A DNA stretch of 64,000 bases from Reichenbachiella carrageenanivorans (lineage in GTDB: Bacteria > Bacteroidota > Bacteroidia > Cytophagales > Cyclobacteriaceae), in NCBI RefSeq assembly GCF_025639805.1, contig NZ_CP106735.1, positions 62,001 to 126,000 of the forward strand. The letters run 5' to 3'. Below are positions 1 to 8,362 of this stretch, piece by piece. The notes under the pieces were generated by a model. The model did no database searches, was not told the origin of the DNA, and worked only from the letters and a program-made list of their open reading frames with translations. The position numbers were made by a program, and so were the translations under genes. How positions within the stretch are numbered: position 1 is the first letter of the stretch; each line of letters starts with the position of its first letter.

Positions 1-1
1 A

Positions 2-348
2 TACGGTTCTGGCCTAAATGCAAAATCTCTTGAAATAGCCTATGCCCAAGTCATATACGAACAAGCGCAAGCCAACCTCCCTCCAGGAGTTCCTGTGCAG
101 CCCGACCCTTTTGTAGATGTCCCCGAGCGCTACCCCAACGTCCACTCGCTAGACGTGTCTGCCTCATATCGGATCCCACACACGCCCGAGCGCAAGTGGT
201 CTGCTAGCTTTGGCCTATCCATCATCAATGTATTCGACCAAAAAACCTGGTAGACAAAGCCTTTAGAGGCAACCCTCCTCCACCCGAGTTTGTAGACCGT
301 GACGCACTGGGCTTTGCACCCAATCTCATGGTAATGATCGAATGGTAG
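2..348 (+). pseudogene. TonB-dependent outer-membrane receptor, C-terminal end, with apparent frameshift
   Basis: The left window edge cuts this gene. Reading from base 2 gives a beta-barrel C-terminus with alternating hydrophobic strands (VSASYRI, WSASFGLSIINVFDQ), the style of the last strands of TonB-dependent receptors. The frame meets TAG at 251-253. One extra base in the A-run at 240-245 would restore DQKNLVDKAFRGN and carry the protein on to a terminal MVMIEW and a stop at 346-348; an aromatic last residue is the usual outer-membrane barrel signal. The protein therefore either lost its last two strands through a one-base deletion, or the A6 run is a sequencing or assembly error. The family is clear from the strand pattern but the substrate is unknown. 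It lies 82 bases upstream of a sensor kinase on the same strand. Confidence 0.6.
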
Positions 349-430
349 ACCCTGCCCTCATATTTTGGTTTTCATTAATTTTTCCAACAAGAACCATGTA
401 AATTACTGTTTCTTTTAGCTAGAGCTAACA

Positions 431-2257
431 ATGACCAAGTTGCAGTATATTTTCACGGTTTTACTATTTCTCCTTACCTCTACCTATAGTTTCTCTACTT
501 CTAACCTCAATGATCTAGACAGCCTTCGTCAGCAATTGAAAACAGAACAAAATGAGGATAAAATTTACGTCATACATGAAACATTGGCCTATACCTATAT
601 GCTCATTGGCACACATGACTCTAGCCTCCTTTATTACCAGAAATCACTCGACTACCATCGCGCACAAAAAAACAAAAAAAAAGAGGCCGACATACTGGTG
701 AGCATAGGCGAAACCTACCGAAACAATGATGTACCTGACCGTGCCATGGATTTTTTTATCCAAGGCATAAAAATATATGAAGCATTGAACTTACATGGAC
801 AGGTAGCCTCCACATACAACAGCATGGCTGACCTAGTGATGCGGCAAAATGATTATACCAAAGCCAAAGAGTATATGGCGATGGTACAACAAATCCTCCA
901 TCATACTTCCTATCCGTCGGCACTAGCTCATTCATTTATGAATCAAGGCCGAATATTCAATAGTATGCTACAATTTGATAGTGCTGTATATTATCATCAA
1001 AAAGCAATTGATCTTTTCGACTCGCTAGGCATGTATCACGACAAAGGCAGAGCCATGCATAACCAAGCCAATTCATTGCGTGAGTTAAAAAGATTCGATG
1101 AAGCATTGGACATCTGCCAACAAGTGCTCCTAATACCCGAATTAAAAGCAAACATCAAAAGTCAGATTTTCACCATTCTTTTAATTGCCAATATATACAT
1201 GGATACCGATCGGCCTAGACAAGCCATCAAATATGGTATCGAAGGGCTGGAATTGGCCAAAAAGTATGGTTTCTTGGATCGGGAAAGAGTAGCCTACAAG
1301 TACTTATCTCAAACATATGACAAAATGGGAGATTACAAAGCAGCCTTCAAATACCACCAACAATTCACGACTCTTATGGAAGCCATCTTTGACAAAGACA
1401 AATATGAGCAGGTCAATCGAATGAATGCACTATACGAATCCGAAAAAAAGGAGCAAACGATTGCTATACATGAAGCCAATCTGGAGGCCAGAGAAGCTAC
1501 AATTGCCCTTCAGCAGAGTCGCCAAAGTCAGCTATACTTTGGAATTGGGTTTGCAATATTTATAGGTCTGGTATTAGCGATTAGCTATGTGGGGCAAACC
1601 AAAAGCAATAAACTACTCCATCAGCAGAAGCTAGAAATAGAAAAACAAAACAGCGAAAGAGAAACACTACTCAAAGAAATCCACCACCGTGTAAAAAACA
1701 ACCTACAGGTCATCTCCAGTCTACTCAGCATGCAGTCTCGACAAATGGAAGATGGCGAAGCCAAAACAGCCGTAAGGGAAGGCCAAAGCCGAATCAAATC
1801 AATGTCGCTCATTCATCAAAAGCTATACAGTGAAGATAACCTATCACGCATCAATATGAAGGAATACATAGAAGACCTGAGTAGTTTTCTTTTCAAAAGC
1901 TATAAGCCTAGCAAATCTGTATCTCAACTCATAGAAGCGGATGAAGTGATGCTAGACGTTGACACAGCCGTACCATTAGGATTAATCATCAACGAACTAA
2001 TTTCCAATGCCTTGAAATATGCTTTCGAGCCTGAACAAAAAGGGGAAATCAGCATTCGTTTGAATCATGAAGACAATGGGTATGTTTTACACATTGCCGA
2101 TACAGGTAAAGGACTCCCTCAAAACTTCGATCAAAAGCAGAGTATGGGTATGAAGTTGGTGACCATTCTGGTAGATCAGATCGATGGCCTTATGAAAATA
2201 GATAACTCTCTTGGTACATTTTTCACCATAAAGTTCAAGGATAAACGAGCAGCTTAA
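431..2257 (+). CDS. TPR-containing sensor histidine kinase (HisKA_2 type)
   Basis: This is a membrane sensor kinase that should phosphorylate the LytTR regulator encoded 15 bases downstream. A signal peptide (residues 1-22) is followed by tetratricopeptide repeats over about 45-330, so the sensor part is periplasmic. A short helical linker leads to one membrane segment at about 368-388 and a coiled coil. The dimerisation/phosphoacceptor motif HHRVKNNLQ is at 418-426, typical of HisKA_2 kinases, and the ATPase domain has the N-box NELISNALKYAFE and the G1 motif DTGKGLP. A length near 600 aa is usual for this Bacteroidota family. The signal is unknown; TPR sensors bind proteins or peptides, so a link to the receptor upstream is possible but only inferred. 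A near-palindrome TTAGCT-AG-AGCTAA sits directly before the ATG (415-428). Confidence 0.9.
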   Translation: MTKLQYIFTVLLFLLTSTYSFSTSNLNDLDSLRQQLKTEQNEDKIYVIHETLAYTYMLIGTHDSSLLYYQKSLDYHRAQKNKKKEADILVSIGETYRNNDVPDRAMDFFIQGIKIYEALNLHGQVASTYNSMADLVMRQNDYTKAKEYMAMVQQILHHTSYPSALAHSFMNQGRIFNSMLQFDSAVYYHQKAIDLFDSLGMYHDKGRAMHNQANSLRELKRFDEALDICQQVLLIPELKANIKSQIFTILLIANIYMDTDRPRQAIKYGIEGLELAKKYGFLDRERVAYKYLSQTYDKMGDYKAAFKYHQQFTTLMEAIFDKDKYEQVNRMNALYESEKKEQTIAIHEANLEAREATIALQQSRQSQLYFGIGFAIFIGLVLAISYVGQTKSNKLLHQQKLEIEKQNSERETLLKEIHHRVKNNLQVISSLLSMQSRQMEDGEAKTAVREGQSRIKSMSLIHQKLYSEDNLSRINMKEYIEDLSSFLFKSYKPSKSVSQLIEADEVMLDVDTAVPLGLIINELISNALKYAFEPEQKGEISIRLNHEDNGYVLHIADTGKGLPQNFDQKQSMGMKLVTILVDQIDGLMKIDNSLGTFFTIKFKDKRAA

Positions 2258-2272
2258 TCTATTTTAGAAGAC

Positions 2273-2998
2273 ATGATTAAAATTTTAATAGTAGAAGATG
2301 AATTGATTATCGCCCATCATATCAAAGATATTTTGGAATCCAATGATTATGAAGTAGTAGGCGTAGCCAAGTCATACGATGCTGGGTTAGAAAAACTCAC
2401 CGAGTGCAAGCCTGACCTTGTTCTAATAGACATTCAAATCGACGGATCCAAAGATGGCGTAACCTTGGCCTCCACCATACGAAGCGATTTTCATATCCCA
2501 TTTGTATTCATTTCTTCACATACGGATCGAGCCACGATAGACCGTGCAAAAGAATGCGAACCTTATGGTTTTTTGGTTAAGCCCTTTGAAGAGGATGATA
2601 TATTAGTAGCCGTAGAAATCGCTCTAAGCAATTATGCTAAAGAACAAAACAACAATACCGATTCCGAGTTTAGCAACTTCACCATCAACGACAGTCTTTT
2701 CATCAGACAAAAAAATACGGCCATAAAAGTTGCTTACAACGACATCTACTATGCCAGTGCCGATTCCAATTACTGCACGATTTTCACCAAAGAAAAAAAA
2801 TTTGTGATGCGATCTACGCTCAAAGAATTAGAAACCAAACTCAATGACAAACGCTTCTTTCGCTGCCACAAATCGCACCTCGTCAACCTCAACCACCTAT
2901 CTGCCGTAAATACGGAATCTATCATTATCTATCAAGCCGAATTGCCTATTGGACGTGAACAACAGGTTTGGCTCATGAATCAGATCAACAAGATATAG
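2273..2998 (+). CDS. LytTR-family response regulator
   Basis: This is a two-component transcription regulator. The receiver domain spans residues 1-120 with the acidic pair near E9/D10, phosphoacceptor D53 (in LVLIDIQIDG) and conserved K103 (in FLVKPFEED). A LytTR DNA-binding domain covers about 140-241, with the usual ending where a recognition segment (FFRCHKSHLVNL) is followed by a regulatory strand. The length, 241 aa, is standard. It is co-directional with the TPR kinase 15 bases upstream, so the two are almost certainly a cognate pair in one transcript. HisKA_2 kinases paired with LytTR regulators are common in Bacteroidota. Target genes cannot be read from the sequence. Confidence 0.93.
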   Translation: MIKILIVEDELIIAHHIKDILESNDYEVVGVAKSYDAGLEKLTECKPDLVLIDIQIDGSKDGVTLASTIRSDFHIPFVFISSHTDRATIDRAKECEPYGFLVKPFEEDDILVAVEIALSNYAKEQNNNTDSEFSNFTINDSLFIRQKNTAIKVAYNDIYYASADSNYCTIFTKEKKFVMRSTLKELETKLNDKRFFRCHKSHLVNLNHLSAVNTESIIIYQAELPIGREQQVWLMNQINKI

Positions 2999-3067
2999 AC
3001 TGGGTCTCGTGTCTTTTTGTTAAATTAAAGGCCGATGTTAGACTAACTACTTCGCGTTTCATCCCAT

Positions 3068-4882
3068 ATGGTTCTACATAAAAAGCTCCTTCTGACTCTT
3101 CTAGCTACACTAAGTATTTTATGGTGTCAGGCTAGTGATTTGACATGGAAGCAAGCCCAGCAGAAAAAAAAAGGAACCATTGCCATCCAATACAAAGTAA
3201 ATGCCCCTTTTCTACTTTCGACCGACGGTGTACTTGAAGGGCTCGAATACGAAATGATGGTTGGTTTTCAACGCTACCTATCCAAACAATATGGCATAGA
3301 GATCAATTATCACTGGATCGAATGGTCTACCCTCTCTGAAATTTTCGAACAAATACAAATTGAAGAAAGGGCGGGCGACATAGGACTAGATATCATATCT
3401 TGGACTGCCGACCGAGAGAAAAATGTAAAATTTTCCAAACCCTATTTCCCGGATTTTCAGGTGCTCATCACCCACCGATCAAACCCCAGCATCCTACACG
3501 AAAATGAATTCATCGTGCCATACAACGACTATACTGCCATTTCTGTACTAGGCACCACCTATGATCAAAACCTTAAAAAAATCCGAGAAACTGGCGCTCA
3601 TTTTAATATTCGCTACATAGAGCAGAGCACACAAGTCATCGATGAGATCATCAATTCCCCGAAGACTTTTGGGTATAGCGACTTGACACGCTACCTACTC
3701 GCACTCAACAAAGACCTGCCCATTAAGCGGCTCAATGCCTATGCCATGAAAGGACATGGACTCGGCGTGATTTTCAACAAAGATTCGGACTGGGACATCC
3801 CTTTCAACGAATACCTAACAAGCCCAGACTTTGAACGTATCAAAAAAGGCAGTGTGCAGCGATACTTTGGTTCGGAATTCAACGAATTCATACGAAATCT
3901 ATCCAATCATCAAGATGAAGAAATGGTACTCTTGATGCAGGAAAAAATGTTTATGGATGAAGAAATAGAACAAAGCAGAGCCGAGTCCGAACGTCAGGAA
4001 CAAATCAAAAACCTACTCATTATCGTAGTGGCTTTTGCCTTACTCACCGCTTTCTTTTTATTCAATAGAAGTAAGATCAAATCCAATGCAAACAAAGTGC
4101 TCATGGCGCACAAGGATACAATTGAGCAAAAAAATGAATTGCTTAGCCTGAGAAATAAAGAGCTGACAGATATTAACGAAGAAAAAAATAGCTACATCCA
4201 TATCTTGTCTCACGACCTAAGGGCACCGATCAACAACATCAACAGCCTCTCCAAATTACTACAAGATGCCCAGCTCAACCCAGAAGAAAGCAAACTACTC
4301 AACCACATTACGAGCGAATCCCAAAGACTCAGCGATATGGTCACTAGAATATTGGACATTGAGAAAATAGAATCGCAGCGCATAGACGAGTACCGCCCTG
4401 TAGACCTGACAGAATGCCTGCAAAAAATAGTTGACAACTTTCAAACTACAGCTTCCGACAAACACATTACGATACACAGCAGCTTATCCCCAAATACCTT
4501 CTTATTAGGCTTAGATGAATTTGTCTATCATGTCTTTGAAAACTTACTTTCAAATGCTATTAAATTTACTCCTCTTCACAAAAACATCTATCTAACTTCT
4601 GAAGTGCAGCAAAACCAACTATTGATCCACTTACGTGACGAAGGACCTGGTATATCTGAAGCAGATCAAGAAAAGATGTTCAAAAAATTTCAAACCTTGT
4701 CGGCCAAAGCTACTGGAGGAGAAAAGTCCAATGGCATTGGCCTGTCTATCGTTCACAAATATGTATCGTTACTCAATGGACAACTCACCTATCAGTCTAC
4801 ACTAGGAGAAGGTACCACTTTTACCGTTGCATTTGAGAGTGTTTCTCCTGAAGGGAAAAATTCAGTCCCAAAAAACAAATAA
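3068..4882 (+). CDS. Hybrid sensor kinase with periplasmic solute-binding domain
   Basis: This is a membrane histidine kinase whose sensor is a bacterial extracellular solute-binding protein domain (family 3 type). A signal peptide covers residues 1-22. The binding domain covers about 35-275, with typical wording (WTADREKNVKFSKPYF, then a second lobe ending at YFGSEFNEF). A membrane segment lies at about 315-334, followed by a coiled coil. H382 sits in HILSHDLRAPI (HisKA), and the HATPase domain has NLLSNAIKFTP, DEGPGIS and NGIGLSIVHKY. Kinases of this design sense amino acids or similar small molecules; the ligand here is unknown. No receiver gene follows it, and the LytTR regulator 70 bases upstream may serve both kinases. 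A bidirectional hairpin closes the unit downstream. Confidence 0.88.
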   Translation: MVLHKKLLLTLLATLSILWCQASDLTWKQAQQKKKGTIAIQYKVNAPFLLSTDGVLEGLEYEMMVGFQRYLSKQYGIEINYHWIEWSTLSEIFEQIQIEERAGDIGLDIISWTADREKNVKFSKPYFPDFQVLITHRSNPSILHENEFIVPYNDYTAISVLGTTYDQNLKKIRETGAHFNIRYIEQSTQVIDEIINSPKTFGYSDLTRYLLALNKDLPIKRLNAYAMKGHGLGVIFNKDSDWDIPFNEYLTSPDFERIKKGSVQRYFGSEFNEFIRNLSNHQDEEMVLLMQEKMFMDEEIEQSRAESERQEQIKNLLIIVVAFALLTAFFLFNRSKIKSNANKVLMAHKDTIEQKNELLSLRNKELTDINEEKNSYIHILSHDLRAPINNINSLSKLLQDAQLNPEESKLLNHITSESQRLSDMVTRILDIEKIESQRIDEYRPVDLTECLQKIVDNFQTTASDKHITIHSSLSPNTFLLGLDEFVYHVFENLLSNAIKFTPLHKNIYLTSEVQQNQLLIHLRDEGPGISEADQEKMFKKFQTLSAKATGGEKSNGIGLSIVHKYVSLLNGQLTYQSTLGEGTTFTVAFESVSPEGKNSVPKNK

Positions 4883-4916
4883 TTCTAGAAACACATATTG
4901 AAACGCTCAAACAAAA

Positions 4917-4969
4917 AGAGGCTGCATCGAATGTAGATTCTTACGAACCAGACACTTGATGCAGCCTCT
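4917..4969. terminator. Bidirectional hairpin terminator between convergent genes
   Basis: Perfect 12-bp inverted repeat: AGAGGCTGCATC at 4917-4928 pairs with GATGCAGCCTCT at 4958-4969, with a 29-base loop. A-runs precede it and T-rich sequence follows, so it can stop the kinase transcript on plus and the purF/nuo transcript on minus. Confidence 0.65.
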
Positions 4970-4994
4970 AAAATACTTTTAAGCGAACCTGCTA

Positions 4995-6884
4995 TTAATA
5001 AGCTCTCACTGTCACACCTTTCATGAAGTTAACGAAAGCTTTGTTCACCACCCGGTTGCCTCCTACTGTAGGGAAGTTGCCTGTAAAATACCAGTCACCT
5101 CTGTGTTCTGGACAGGCTTTATGTAGATTCTCCACAGACTGGAAAATCACTTCTAAATCGGCCTTCATCCCCTTAGGTCGTACAATATCCGTGATTTTAG
5201 CAGACACCTGATCTGCCGTAAATGGCTGATACAGTTCCAACACATGGTTCGGTGCCGTAGGGTTATTAAATGACTCTTCGCACTTCGCCAATACCTCTTC
5301 AAGCAGATGAGATTTATTGTTTTCTTCGAGCAATTCCAACACAGCCCTAAAGGCTACAAAATCCTTCATCTTGCTCATATCTATCCCATAGCAATCAGGA
5401 AATCTGATTTGTGGTGCAGACGATACAATCACGATTTTCTTTGGTTCTAACTTATCCAGCAAAGTCAGAATACTCTTCTCTAGCGTTGTTCCTCTGACGA
5501 TAGAATCGTCGATGATCACTAGGTTATCAATGCCTTTATTTACTACTTCATAAGTGGTATCGTAGACATTGGCTACGAGCTCGTCGCGAGAAGAATCATC
5601 AGCAATAAACGTCCGTAACTTGGCGTCTTTGATTACCATTTTTTCCACTCTTGGACGGAACGACAGCACATCTTCTATATCGCCAGCATGTGGCTTGCCA
5701 TCTATGATGATTTCTTTCCTTTTCTTTACCAAATATTCATCCAGCCCACTCATCAGCCCCAAAAAGGCCGTCTCGGCAGAGTTTGGTATAAATGAGAATA
5801 TGGTGTTTTTCAAATCGAAATTCACCGATTTCAACACTTTAGGCACGAGCAATTCGCCCAGTTTTTTCCTTTCTCTATAGATATCTGGATCAGAGCTTCT
5901 TGAAAAATAGATTCTTTCGAAACTACAAGATTTTTTGGGTAGCATTTCGATAAACTGCTCTTCACTAAACGACCCGTCTTGATTGATGATCAAAGCATGC
6001 CCTGGGGTGATTTCCTTGATTTCCTCATAAGCACAGTTGGTTGCTGTTTTGATCGCAGGCTTTTCTGAGGCCACAATCACCACCTCTTCATCTGCATAAT
6101 AATAAGCTGGACGAATGCCCGCAGGGTCACGAGCCACAAACGAAGCACCATGTCCCAACATACCTGCCATAGCATATCCTCCATCAAAATCTTTACACGA
6201 TTTTTTCAAGATATTAATCACTGACAGTTCTTCTTCTATCTTTTTAGTAATCTCCTGATTAGATAGCTGAAACTTATGTTTATTAAATATTTCTTGATTT
6301 TCCTCGTCAAGAAAATGACCGATCTTTTCCATTACGGTCACTGTATCTGTTTTTTCTTTTGGGTTTTGGCCTAAGCCAATGAGTATATCAAATAACTCTT
6401 CTACGTTAGTCATGTTGAAGTTACCTGCGACTACCAGGTTTCTACTTCTCCAATTGTTTTGCCTGAGAAAGGGGTGACAGCTTTCGAGGCTATTCTTGCC
6501 GTGAGTACCATATCTAAGATGCCCCAACCACACTTCGCCTGTAAAACCATAGTTTTTTTTGAGCCAAGCTTCATTGTTGAAATTTTCTTTACCACCCTCC
6601 TTGAGTGCTTTACCAAACTTCTTCCCGACCTTATCAAAGATCTTTTGGAGGGAATTAGCATCTATAGATCTATATCTACTGATATATCGGTAGCCTGGTT
6701 CAAGCCCAAGCTTGATATTGGCGATACCTGCCCCGTCCTGCCCCCTGTTTTGCATCTTTTTCATCAAGAGCAAAAGCTTGTTGGCACCGTAGAGGGGCGT
6801 GTTGTACTTGTCAATATAATATTGAAGGGGTTTTCTCAAACGGAGGTGGGCAATGCCGCACTCGTGTTTAATTGGGTCGCTCAT
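4995..6884 (-). CDS. Amidophosphoribosyltransferase family protein (long PurF type)
   Basis: This is a class II glutamine amidotransferase fused to a phosphoribosyltransferase domain, the architecture of PurF, which makes phosphoribosylamine from PRPP and glutamine in purine synthesis. The nucleophile Cys is C9 (HECGIAHLRL), so an eight-residue propeptide must be removed. NRGQDGAGIA, LGHLRYGTHG and the glutamine-site segment follow. The PRPP loop is intact (IIDDSIVRGTT), with FPDCYGIDMS after it. At 629 aa it is over 100 residues longer than E. coli PurF, with insertions in the glutaminase half and a longer C-terminus. Bacteroidota often carry such a long paralogue beside a standard PurF; whether this copy makes purines is inferred. 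It starts 8 bases after the nuoN stop, so it is the last gene of the nuo operon. Confidence 0.82.
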   Translation of the reverse strand: MSDPIKHECGIAHLRLRKPLQYYIDKYNTPLYGANKLLLLMKKMQNRGQDGAGIANIKLGLEPGYRYISRYRSIDANSLQKIFDKVGKKFGKALKEGGKENFNNEAWLKKNYGFTGEVWLGHLRYGTHGKNSLESCHPFLRQNNWRSRNLVVAGNFNMTNVEELFDILIGLGQNPKEKTDTVTVMEKIGHFLDEENQEIFNKHKFQLSNQEITKKIEEELSVINILKKSCKDFDGGYAMAGMLGHGASFVARDPAGIRPAYYYADEEVVIVASEKPAIKTATNCAYEEIKEITPGHALIINQDGSFSEEQFIEMLPKKSCSFERIYFSRSSDPDIYRERKKLGELLVPKVLKSVNFDLKNTIFSFIPNSAETAFLGLMSGLDEYLVKKRKEIIIDGKPHAGDIEDVLSFRPRVEKMVIKDAKLRTFIADDSSRDELVANVYDTTYEVVNKGIDNLVIIDDSIVRGTTLEKSILTLLDKLEPKKIVIVSSAPQIRFPDCYGIDMSKMKDFVAFRAVLELLEENNKSHLLEEVLAKCEESFNNPTAPNHVLELYQPFTADQVSAKITDIVRPKGMKADLEVIFQSVENLHKACPEHRGDWYFTGNFPTVGGNRVVNKAFVNFMKGVTVRAY

Positions 6885-6892
6885 ATCACTGA

Positions 6893-8362
6893 TTAAAGTG
6901 CAAAGTTAAACTGATTTAATACGTTCAGCAATAGGTCGGCTTTAAAGAATGATAATAATACTAGGAACACTACGATAGCTACAATAGTGCCATCTTTTGG
7001 GGAAAATTTAAATTCTTTTTCTGCATCCGAGGGATGCACCCATAGGTAATATGGGATTTTCAAATAATAAAACAAAGCAATGGCAGTATTGAGCAACCCT
7101 AGCCCAAACAACCAAATCAAATAAGTGTGGCCTTCGGTCTGATAATATTCCCACAAGGAAGAAAACATGACCAATTTGGCTGTAAATCCGCCAGTAGGTG
7201 GTAGACCCGCCAGGGCAATCATAATCACCACAGCAAATACCCCCATCCACGGAGACTTCCTACCCACCCCTGCTAGGTCTTTGATCGTGACAAATCCTTG
7301 CCTTTCGAAGAGCTCAATCAAGTAAAAAGCGCCAATGTTCATAAAGGCATAGACGATGGCATAGAGCAGCAAGGCTTGTATCCCAAAATCATTGCCCACG
7401 ATGATACCAATGATGAGCATACCCGAATGAGCGATAGATGAATAAGCCATCATTCTTTTGGCATTGGTCTGGCTGAGTGCAGACAGGTTGCCTACAAGCA
7501 TACTCACGATTGCCAGCCCTGAAAAGATCATTTTCCAATCGAAATCAAGTATCTCAAGCTGAGTGGTGAGTACAAACTGTGCCAAGAAAATAAGTACGGC
7601 TACTTTAGGCACGACAGAGATATAAGCCACCACTGGTGTAGGTCCAGCTTCATAAGCATCCGGCGTCCAGATGTGCATCGGTGCCAGTGAAAGCTTAAAC
7701 CAAATGCCCACAAAAAACAAAAGCAAGGCAACAGTGAGCCAAGCTCCGGCATATGCGCCGCTCTCAATAAAAGCACCCAAGCCAGCCAAATCCAATGTAC
7801 CAGTAAGCCCGTAGATCAGCGAAAGCCCATAAAGCATCAGTCCACTTGCCATCGCTCCAAATAGTAAATACTTGATTCCCGCTTCAAAGCCTTTTCGATC
7901 AAAGTTGAAATTGATCAATAGATACGAAGTAATAGAAACCAGTTCGAGCGACAAGTAAAACAGCAGGAGATTATTAACCTCTATGAGCAGCATAGCACCC
8001 AACAAGATCATAAAAATCAGGAAGTGATACTCCCCTCTTTTGAGCAGGTTTTCCCCTTTCGGAAAAAGCAAAACAAAGCCTGTGATGACGATAAAGAAGA
8101 GCTTGGCTAAACCAGTGACTTGTGACTGAACAAGCAATCCATCAAAATACGAACCAGGTGCAGTAGCAGTAGATACCGTCAAGGCGATCAAGCCCAGCAA
8201 AAAGAGACTGAATACCGTTTTCACTACCGTGCCTTTGTCCTCATATATCAACTGAAGTATGATCATCACAAAGCACCCTACGATCAGCGTGGCTTCTGGC
8301 AAAAGAATACCAAAATCATTGATGATCGTTTGTATTTGGTCGTTCAGCGAACCTAACCTCAT
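6893..8362 (-). CDS. nuoN: NADH-quinone oxidoreductase subunit N
   Basis: Membrane-arm, antiporter-like subunit of respiratory complex I, which pumps protons as NADH or another donor reduces quinone. The 489-aa protein is almost all membrane helices (about 14). The family signature WTPDAYEAGPTPVVAYIS and the helix-7 lysine region (VVPKVAVLIF) are clear, as is the MAYSSIAHSG motif. Length is normal for NuoN. Its ATG overlaps the nuoM stop by four bases (8359-8362), the usual sign of translational coupling. It is followed 8 bases later by the PurF-type gene. Confidence 0.95.
   Translation of the reverse strand: MRLGSLNDQIQTIINDFGILLPEATLIVGCFVMIILQLIYEDKGTVVKTVFSLFLLGLIALTVSTATAPGSYFDGLLVQSQVTGLAKLFFIVITGFVLLFPKGENLLKRGEYHFLIFMILLGAMLLIEVNNLLLFYLSLELVSITSYLLINFNFDRKGFEAGIKYLLFGAMASGLMLYGLSLIYGLTGTLDLAGLGAFIESGAYAGAWLTVALLLFFVGIWFKLSLAPMHIWTPDAYEAGPTPVVAYISVVPKVAVLIFLAQFVLTTQLEILDFDWKMIFSGLAIVSMLVGNLSALSQTNAKRMMAYSSIAHSGMLIIGIIVGNDFGIQALLLYAIVYAFMNIGAFYLIELFERQGFVTIKDLAGVGRKSPWMGVFAVVIMIALAGLPPTGGFTAKLVMFSSLWEYYQTEGHTYLIWLFGLGLLNTAIALFYYLKIPYYLWVHPSDAEKEFKFSPKDGTIVAIVVFLVLLSFFKADLLLNVLNQFNFAL

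Noticed and set aside
6459..6896. 145-aa open frame on plus opposite the PurF-type gene start
   Set aside because: Antisense to the glutaminase domain with no features of its own.
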